A stretch of 64,000 nucleotides of DNA, from assembly GCA_963839175.1 (NCBI GenBank), contig CAWIUB010000037.1, forward strand, positions 1 through 64,000, given 5' to 3'. Positions 60,270-64,000 of this stretch are shown here, one piece after another. How positions within the stretch are numbered: the first letter of the stretch is position 1; every line of letters begins with the position of its first letter. The DNA is from CAWIUB01 sp963839175 (GTDB taxonomy: Bacteria > Actinomycetota > Actinomycetes > Mycobacteriales > Jatrophihabitantaceae). A program made the position numbers and the translations under genes. Below the pieces are notes generated by a model. That model had not been told where the DNA came from. It was given only the letters and a program-made list of their open reading frames with translations, and did not search any database.

Positions 60270-60274
60270 CCGGC
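60214..60274. repeat. 24-base tandem repeat in the ftsB 5' end
   Basis: GGCGTCATCCGGCGCTGTGT plus 4 bases repeats at 60214, 60238 and partly 60262. In frame, it multiplies an eight-residue basic unit at the FtsB N-terminus and overlaps the end of eno. Confidence 0.85.
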
Positions 60275-61567
60275 CTCGGCGGAAGTCTCGGCGGGTTCGT
60301 ACCGCGGGAACGCGGCCGCGCCTGCGTAGCGTGCCGCGTCGTCGAGCTCCTCCTCGATGCGCATCAGCTGGTTGTACTTGGCCACCCGCTCGCTGCGGGC
60401 CGGCGCGCCGCTCTTGATCTGGCCGCAGTTGGTGGCGACGGCGAGGTCGGCGATCGTGGTGTCCTCGGTCTCGCCGGACCGGTGGCTGATCATGCAGCGG
60501 TAGCCGTGCCGATGGGCCAGGTCCACGGCATCGAGCGTTTCGGTGAGCGTGCCGATCTGGTTGACCTTGACCAGCAACGCATTGGCTGCGCCCGTCTCGA
60601 TGCCGCGCGCGATCCGCTGCGGGTTGGTCACGAACAAGTCGTCGCCGACGATCTGCACGAGATCGTCCAGCTGCTCGGTCAGCGCCTCCCAGGCGGGCCA
60701 GTCGTCTTCGGCCAGCGGATCCTCCAGCGACACGACCGGGTAGTCGTCGATCAGCGACCGGTAGTAGGCGATCATCTCCTCTGCGGACTTGGCGCCACCC
60801 TCGAACTGGTAGGCGTCCTCCCGGTAGAACTCGCTCGCCGCTGCGTCCAGCGCAAACGCGATGTCAGAACCTGCCGCGAGGCCGGCCGTGCCGACCGCCT
60901 CGGTGATGAGGTCCAGTGCGGCCCGGTTCGAGTCGAGGCTCGGCGCGAAGCCGCCTTCGTCGCCGAGGCCGGTCGCCAAGCCCTTGGCCTTCAGCACCGA
61001 CTTCAACGCGTGGTACACCTCGGCGCCCCAGCGCAGCCCTTCGGCGAACGTCGGCGCGCCGATCGGCGCGATCATGAACTCCTGCACGTCGACGTTGGAG
61101 TCGGCATGTGCGCCGCCGTTGAGGATGTTGAACATCGGGACGGGCAGCAGGTAGGCGTTCGGCCCGCCCAGGTAGCGGAATAGCGGCAGGTCGGCCGAGT
61201 CGGCCGCGGCCTTGGCCACGGCCAGCGACACGCCGAGGATCGCGTTGGCGCCCAACCGGTCCTTGGCCGGCGTGCCGTCCAGTTCGATCAGCGCCGCGTC
61301 GACGAGCCGCTGCTCGCTCGCCTCGAAGCCGACCAGCTCCGGGCCGATCGTGTCGAGGACCGCTTCGACGGCCCTCTTGACACCCTTGCCGCCGTAACGG
61401 TCCCCGCCGTCTCGCAGCTCGACCGCCTCGAACGCGCCCGTGGACGCCCCGCTGGGCACCGCCGCCCGGGCGAGCGTGCCGTCGTCGAGGGCAACCTCGA
61501 CCTCGACGGTCGGATTGCCCCGCGAATCAAGGATCTCGCGGGCGCCTACGGCTTCGATGCTGGCCAC
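60266..61567 (-). CDS. eno: Enolase
   Basis: 433 residues. ILDSRGNPTVEVEVALDDGT, SGASTGAFEAVELRDGGDRY, DEGGFAPSLDSNRAALDLI, NALLVKVNQIGTLTETLDAV with the catalytic Lys and MISHRSGETEDTTIADLAVA are all present. Converts 2-phosphoglycerate to phosphoenolpyruvate in glycolysis; cytosolic dimer or octamer. Start GTG 61567. First gene of eno-ftsB-DUF501-ppx, each closely spaced. Confidence 0.97.
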   Translation of the reverse strand: MASIEAVGAREILDSRGNPTVEVEVALDDGTLARAAVPSGASTGAFEAVELRDGGDRYGGKGVKRAVEAVLDTIGPELVGFEASEQRLVDAALIELDGTPAKDRLGANAILGVSLAVAKAAADSADLPLFRYLGGPNAYLLPVPMFNILNGGAHADSNVDVQEFMIAPIGAPTFAEGLRWGAEVYHALKSVLKAKGLATGLGDEGGFAPSLDSNRAALDLITEAVGTAGLAAGSDIAFALDAAASEFYREDAYQFEGGAKSAEEMIAYYRSLIDDYPVVSLEDPLAEDDWPAWEALTEQLDDLVQIVGDDLFVTNPQRIARGIETGAANALLVKVNQIGTLTETLDAVDLAHRHGYRCMISHRSGETEDTTIADLAVATNCGQIKSGAPARSERVAKYNQLMRIEEELDDAARYAGAAAFPRYEPAETSAEAG

Positions 61568-61696
61568 TGACGTGGTCCTCCCGGACGGCTTTGCGACGGC
61601 TTTGCGGTCTGCCCGAGCCTAATCGTGCCGTCCGGGTGGGAGCCGCTGACCCGCCGCGCGGCGCCGCTGGCTGAGTGCGCCGTGATCCTCAGGCGA

Positions 61697-61721
61697 CAAC
61701 TGCCTACCTAGTAGACAGTTG
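61697..61721. promoter_or_regulatory. Probable HicB operator
   Basis: CAACTGCCTAC (61697-61707) and GTAGACAGTTG (61711-61721) are inverted arms matching at 10 of 11 with a 3-base centre. A third GTAGACA half-site follows at 61735. TATAGC at about 61726 may be the -10 of hicA. The location fits autorepression by HicB. Confidence 0.5.
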
Positions 61722-61747
61722 CTCCGTATAGCTGGTAGACATATAGT

Positions 61748-61954
61748 GTGAAGGCGCGGGAGGTGATGCGCCGGATCGAGCAGTTGGGCGGCGTGCACGT
61801 GCGCACGACCGGCTCGCACCGGATCTATCGGGCGGGCCAGTCCACGACAACGGTGGCGGGCAACCCAGGCCACGATATTGCGACGGGGACGCTGCACAAG
61901 ATCGAGCGCGACCTCGCGCCCGAGTTCGGGAAGGGGTGGCTGATCAAGCGATGA
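61748..61954 (+). CDS. hicA: HicA mRNA interferase toxin
   Basis: 68 residues. Double-stranded-RNA-binding-like fold: REVMRRIEQLGGVHVRTTGS with the catalytic His in GSHRIYRAGQ, then GHDIATGTLHKIERDL. Cleaves mRNA independently of ribosomes in known HicA. GTG 61748. Its stop overlaps the hicB start (ATGA). Confidence 0.9.
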   Translation: MKAREVMRRIEQLGGVHVRTTGSHRIYRAGQSTTTVAGNPGHDIATGTLHKIERDLAPEFGKGWLIKR

Positions 61955-62346
61955 GCGAGCACGAATACCGGGTCGTGGTAACCCGGGAAGGTGACGCCTG
62001 GCTGGCCGAAGTGCCGAGCTTGCCCCCGGCCCATACCGACGCCCGCAACCTGACCACGCTCGACCGCTACGTGCGCGAGGTGATCGTGCTGGCCGCAGAC
62101 CTTCCAGACAACGTGATGGACGAACTGCAGTTGGACTGGGAGTTCCACACCGGCGACACCGAGATGGACGAGGAGTTGGCCGCGCTGCGGCGGCACCGGA
62201 CGGACGCCGACCGACTCCGGTCGGCAGTGGAGCTGGAGACCAGCGAGGCCGCGCGGCGCCTGCAGCGCCGCGGCTTCTCGGTGCGAGATACCGGCACTCT
62301 GCTGGGAGTCTCGCCAGCGCGCGCGCAGCAGTTGCTGGCGAGCTGA
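61951..62346 (+). CDS. hicB: HicB antitoxin
   Basis: 131 residues. N-terminal partial RNase-H fold EYRVVVTREGDAWLAEVPSL and TLDRYVREVIVLAADLPDN, C-terminal helix-turn-helix AARRLQRRGFSVRDTGTLLG, VSPARAQQLLAS. ATG 61951 overlaps the toxin stop; the longer frame start at 61936 lies inside hicA. Should bind the palindrome before hicA. Confidence 0.88.
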   Translation: MSEHEYRVVVTREGDAWLAEVPSLPPAHTDARNLTTLDRYVREVIVLAADLPDNVMDELQLDWEFHTGDTEMDEELAALRRHRTDADRLRSAVELETSEAARRLQRRGFSVRDTGTLLGVSPARAQQLLAS

Positions 62347-62351
62347 TCCCG

Positions 62352-62645
62352 CGGCGCGATCCGCGTGCTCACCCACTGGGCGACCACCTCGCGACCAGCT
62401 AGCGAACCGCAACCGCGCCGACGAAACAGCGGTTGATCGCTGCTTCCGGCGCGATCCGCGTGCTCACCCGCTGGGCGACCACATCGCGACCTGCTAGCGG
62501 ACCGCAGCCGCGCCGACGAAACAGCGGTCGATCGCTCCTTCCGGCGCGATCCGCGTGCTCACCCGCTGGGCGACCACATCGCGACCAGCTAGCGGACCGC
62601 AGCCGCGCCGACGGAACGGCGGTCGATCGCTCCTTCCGGCGCGTT
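62352..62645. repeat. 95-base tandem repeat, three copies
   Basis: Units start with CGGCGCGATCCGCGTGCTCA at 62352, 62447 and 62542; a fourth start CGGCGCG at 62637 is cut off by the neighbouring gene. Copies 2 and 3 are nearly identical, copy 1 is more diverged. Inside the unit are GCTAGCGGACCGC and GCGCCGACG(A/G)AAC. The period is not a multiple of three and no coding frame is kept. This fills the 308-base gap between hicB and the DinB-like gene. Confidence 0.92.
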
Positions 62646-62654
62646 CGACTTGCT

Positions 62655-63170
62655 CTATTCGCCGGTGGCGCCGTCGATCGCCTCGCGCAGCAGGTCGGCG
62701 TGGCCGTTGTGGCGGGCGTACTCCTCGATCATGTGGGCCAGGATCCAGCGCAGCGAGATGGTCTCGCCGGTGCGGTCGTGGACGAACGTCTGCTCAAGCG
62801 GCGCGGCGGCGATGATCTCCTGCGCCCGGGCGATCTGGGCGCGCCAGTCGGCGAACGCTCGCGCCACGACCGCTTCGTCCGGCACGGCGCCGTCGAAGTC
62901 GAGATCGGGCTCGGCATCGGTGAAGTACAGCGGCGGCGCGTCCTCGTCGGCGAAGCGTCGCCGGAACCAGCTGCGCTCCACCTCGGCGAGGTGCCTCACC
63001 AGGCCGAGCAGGGACAGCGTGGACGTCGGCACAGCGCGGCGCGCCAACTGTTCAGCCGACAGTCCGTCGCACTTCCACTCGAGCGTCGCGCGCTGGAAGT
63101 CAAGGAAGCCGACGAGCGTTGACCGCTCGTCACCCGTCGTAGGTGGCTCAGGACGTTCATCGGCGCGCAT
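62655..63170 (-). CDS. DinB-family / DUF664 protein (mycothiol-transferase-like)
   Basis: 171 residues. Four-helix DinB fold: GFLDFQRATLEWKCDGLSAE, STLSLLGLVRHLAEVERSWF with the first metal His, and RWILAHMIEEYARHNGHADL with the other two. The DUF664 subgroup includes bacillithiol- and mycothiol-dependent S-transferases; a mycothiol role fits a host that has mca but is not proven. ATG 63170 preceded by AAAGGATG; the frame open to 63266 overlaps mazG. 4 bases behind mazG. Confidence 0.85.
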   Translation of the reverse strand: MRADERPEPPTTGDERSTLVGFLDFQRATLEWKCDGLSAEQLARRAVPTSTLSLLGLVRHLAEVERSWFRRRFADEDAPPLYFTDAEPDLDFDGAVPDEAVVARAFADWRAQIARAQEIIAAAPLEQTFVHDRTGETISLRWILAHMIEEYARHNGHADLLREAIDGATGE

Positions 63171-63174
63171 GGCC

Positions 63175-63792
63175 TCATCCTTTCTCGGCGGCGCTAAGCG
63201 CCGCGCGGTAGCGACGAGCGGTTTCCCGCAGCGCCGTCTCCGGATCGACGCCCTCGGCGACCGCATCGCGGACCACGGCGAACAGCCGCTCGCCTATGCC
63301 ATCTCCGTCGACGTCGACGTCGAGACCGGCGCGGTTGGCGCGCGACACCAGCTTGGCGGCCAGCGCAAGCGCCGGCTGGCCCATCGGGACACCTTCGGCG
63401 GCGGAGGTACGGCCCTTCTCGGCGACCTTCAGCCGCTCCCAGTTCTCGTTGACGGCGTGCGCGTCGGCTGCCGCGGTTGACCCGAAGACGTGCGGGTGGC
63501 GGCGGACCAGCTTGGCCACCAGATCGCCGGCGACGTCCTCGATGGAGAATCGCTGGTCCGGCGGCAGCTCTTGCGCGAGCCGGGCGTGGAACAGCACCTG
63601 GAGCAAGATGTCGCCGAGCTCCTCGCGCAGTAGGGCGAAATCATCGGTCTCGATCGCCTCGAGCGTCTCGTAGGTCTCCTCGACCAGGTACTTGGCCAGC
63701 GAGCGATGCGTCTGGGCCGCGTCCCACGGACATCCGCCCGGCGAGCGCAGCCGATCCATCACCTCGACCGCCTGCGTCAGCTGGGACGTCAT
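63175..63792 (-). CDS. mazG: Nucleoside triphosphate pyrophosphohydrolase MazG
   Basis: 205 residues. MDRLRSPGGCPWDAAQTHRS, LVEETYETLEAIETDDF and LREELGDILLQVLFHARLAQ (the E-x2-E ... E-x2-D metal motif) define the MazG domain; only one full domain is present, with a shorter second half (ANRAGLDVDVDGDGIGERLF). Removes pyrophosphate from abnormal or damaged NTPs. ATG 63792 overlaps the stop of the upstream gene (TGATG). Confidence 0.92.
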   Translation of the reverse strand: MTSQLTQAVEVMDRLRSPGGCPWDAAQTHRSLAKYLVEETYETLEAIETDDFALLREELGDILLQVLFHARLAQELPPDQRFSIEDVAGDLVAKLVRRHPHVFGSTAAADAHAVNENWERLKVAEKGRTSAAEGVPMGQPALALAAKLVSRANRAGLDVDVDGDGIGERLFAVVRDAVAEGVDPETALRETARRYRAALSAAEKG

Positions 63793-64000
63793 CAGCCAGC
63801 TGCGGCCGCGGAGGCCGACGGCAGCGTGAGGAAGCTCGGCGTCGGCGGCTCGCCGAGCGACAGCGTCTTGGCGTCCCACGCGCCGTAGCGCCCGTTCACC
63901 GTGACCGGCACGCCGAGCTTCTGCACTGCGGCCAGAATCTCCGCGGAGCTTGACGCGTTGAGCCGTTTGGCCAGGACGTACTCGAGCGAGAACGCCTCGA
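63792..64000 (-). CDS. SurA-like N-domain lipoprotein, C-terminal end (partial)
   Basis: The minus-strand frame entering from the right edge reads EAFSLEYVLAKRLNASSSAE, VQKLGVPVTVNGRYGAWDAK and ends ASAAAAG before TGA 63792-63794. The RYGAWD motif near the end matches the actinobacterial SurA-N-terminal-domain lipoproteins encoded before mazG. Only the last 68 residues are in the window. Likely extracytoplasmic folding factor. Coupled to mazG by TGATG. Confidence 0.65.
   Translation of the reverse strand, partial: EAFSLEYVLAKRLNASSSAEILAAVQKLGVPVTVNGRYGAWDAKTLSLGEPPTPSFLTLPSASAAAAG

Noticed and set aside
62352..62645. CRISPR array
   Set aside because: The repeats are 95 bases, directly abutting with no spacers, and no cas gene is near.

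Overview
The window is high-GC actinobacterial chromosome. Core gene order matches established neighbourhoods of Mycobacterium tuberculosis (ychF, DUF6542, ispH, lipid-droplet-type protein, xseA, xseB, glpX, fumC, phoH2, short-chain prenyl synthase, YyaL-like protein, mca, greA, metB, cbs, SGNH esterase, thiolase, Bax inhibitor-like protein) and the actinobacterial block mazG, surA-like, eno, ftsB, DUF501, ppx. Mycothiol enzymes, SigE-family sigma factors, DUF501, DUF4235 and DUF5302 point to class Actinomycetia. The order is broken and partly rearranged relative to mycobacteria, so the host is probably a non-mycobacterial actinomycete; I cannot place it lower.

Left end (1 to about 5475): the right part of a small phage-like integrated element. 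Tightly packed small genes lead to a P27-type small terminase and an HK97-type capsid gene, with no large terminase, portal or separate protease in view. Behind the capsid lies a region of interlocking inverted repeats, then a DUF3467 gene, a leftward two-gene operon and a rightward gene that share a nearly symmetric back-to-back promoter. The element stops at the 3' end of ychF, whose last residues differ from the usual FNV ending, suggesting integration there.

5.5 to 23.4 kb: housekeeping genes (ychF, rmuC, ispH, xseAB, FUSC permease, glpX, ybjQ-like, fumC, phoH2, prenyl transferase, YyaL-like), a FitAB/VapBC pair and the remains of a second PIN-toxin pair. 23.4 to 29.5 kb: an accessory interval with two exported proteins of atypical composition, an intact ISAs1-family element with 9-bp target duplications, and a saccharopine-dehydrogenase-like gene cut by a second 2.4-kb IS with a 5-bp duplication. 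The gene can be rebuilt in frame across the second insertion but also carries an internal deletion.

29.5 to 50.9 kb: a coiled-coil protein, a membrane protein, aminopeptidase P, ArfB, mca, greA, a MoxR/VWA pair, an ECF sigma factor with its probable membrane partner, a GNAT/acyl-CoA-synthetase-type protein acetyltransferase overlapping an AcuC deacetylase, a second VapBC pair, metB and cbs (transsulfuration), an SGNH esterase and a thiolase.

50.9 to 64 kb: a decayed DUF559-type gene between two copies of a palindromic repeat, a Bax inhibitor-like membrane protein, TetR with a SnoaL-like gene, a Phd/PIN pair, a tRNA with UAA anticodon but a short variable loop, NDH-2, UdgB, ppx, DUF501, ftsB, eno, HicAB, a 95-bp tandem repeat, a DinB-like protein, MazG and the tail of a SurA-like lipoprotein. 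Short tandem duplications over start and stop codons (ftsB, DUF501, ppx, mca side, exported operon) are a recurring trait of this genome.
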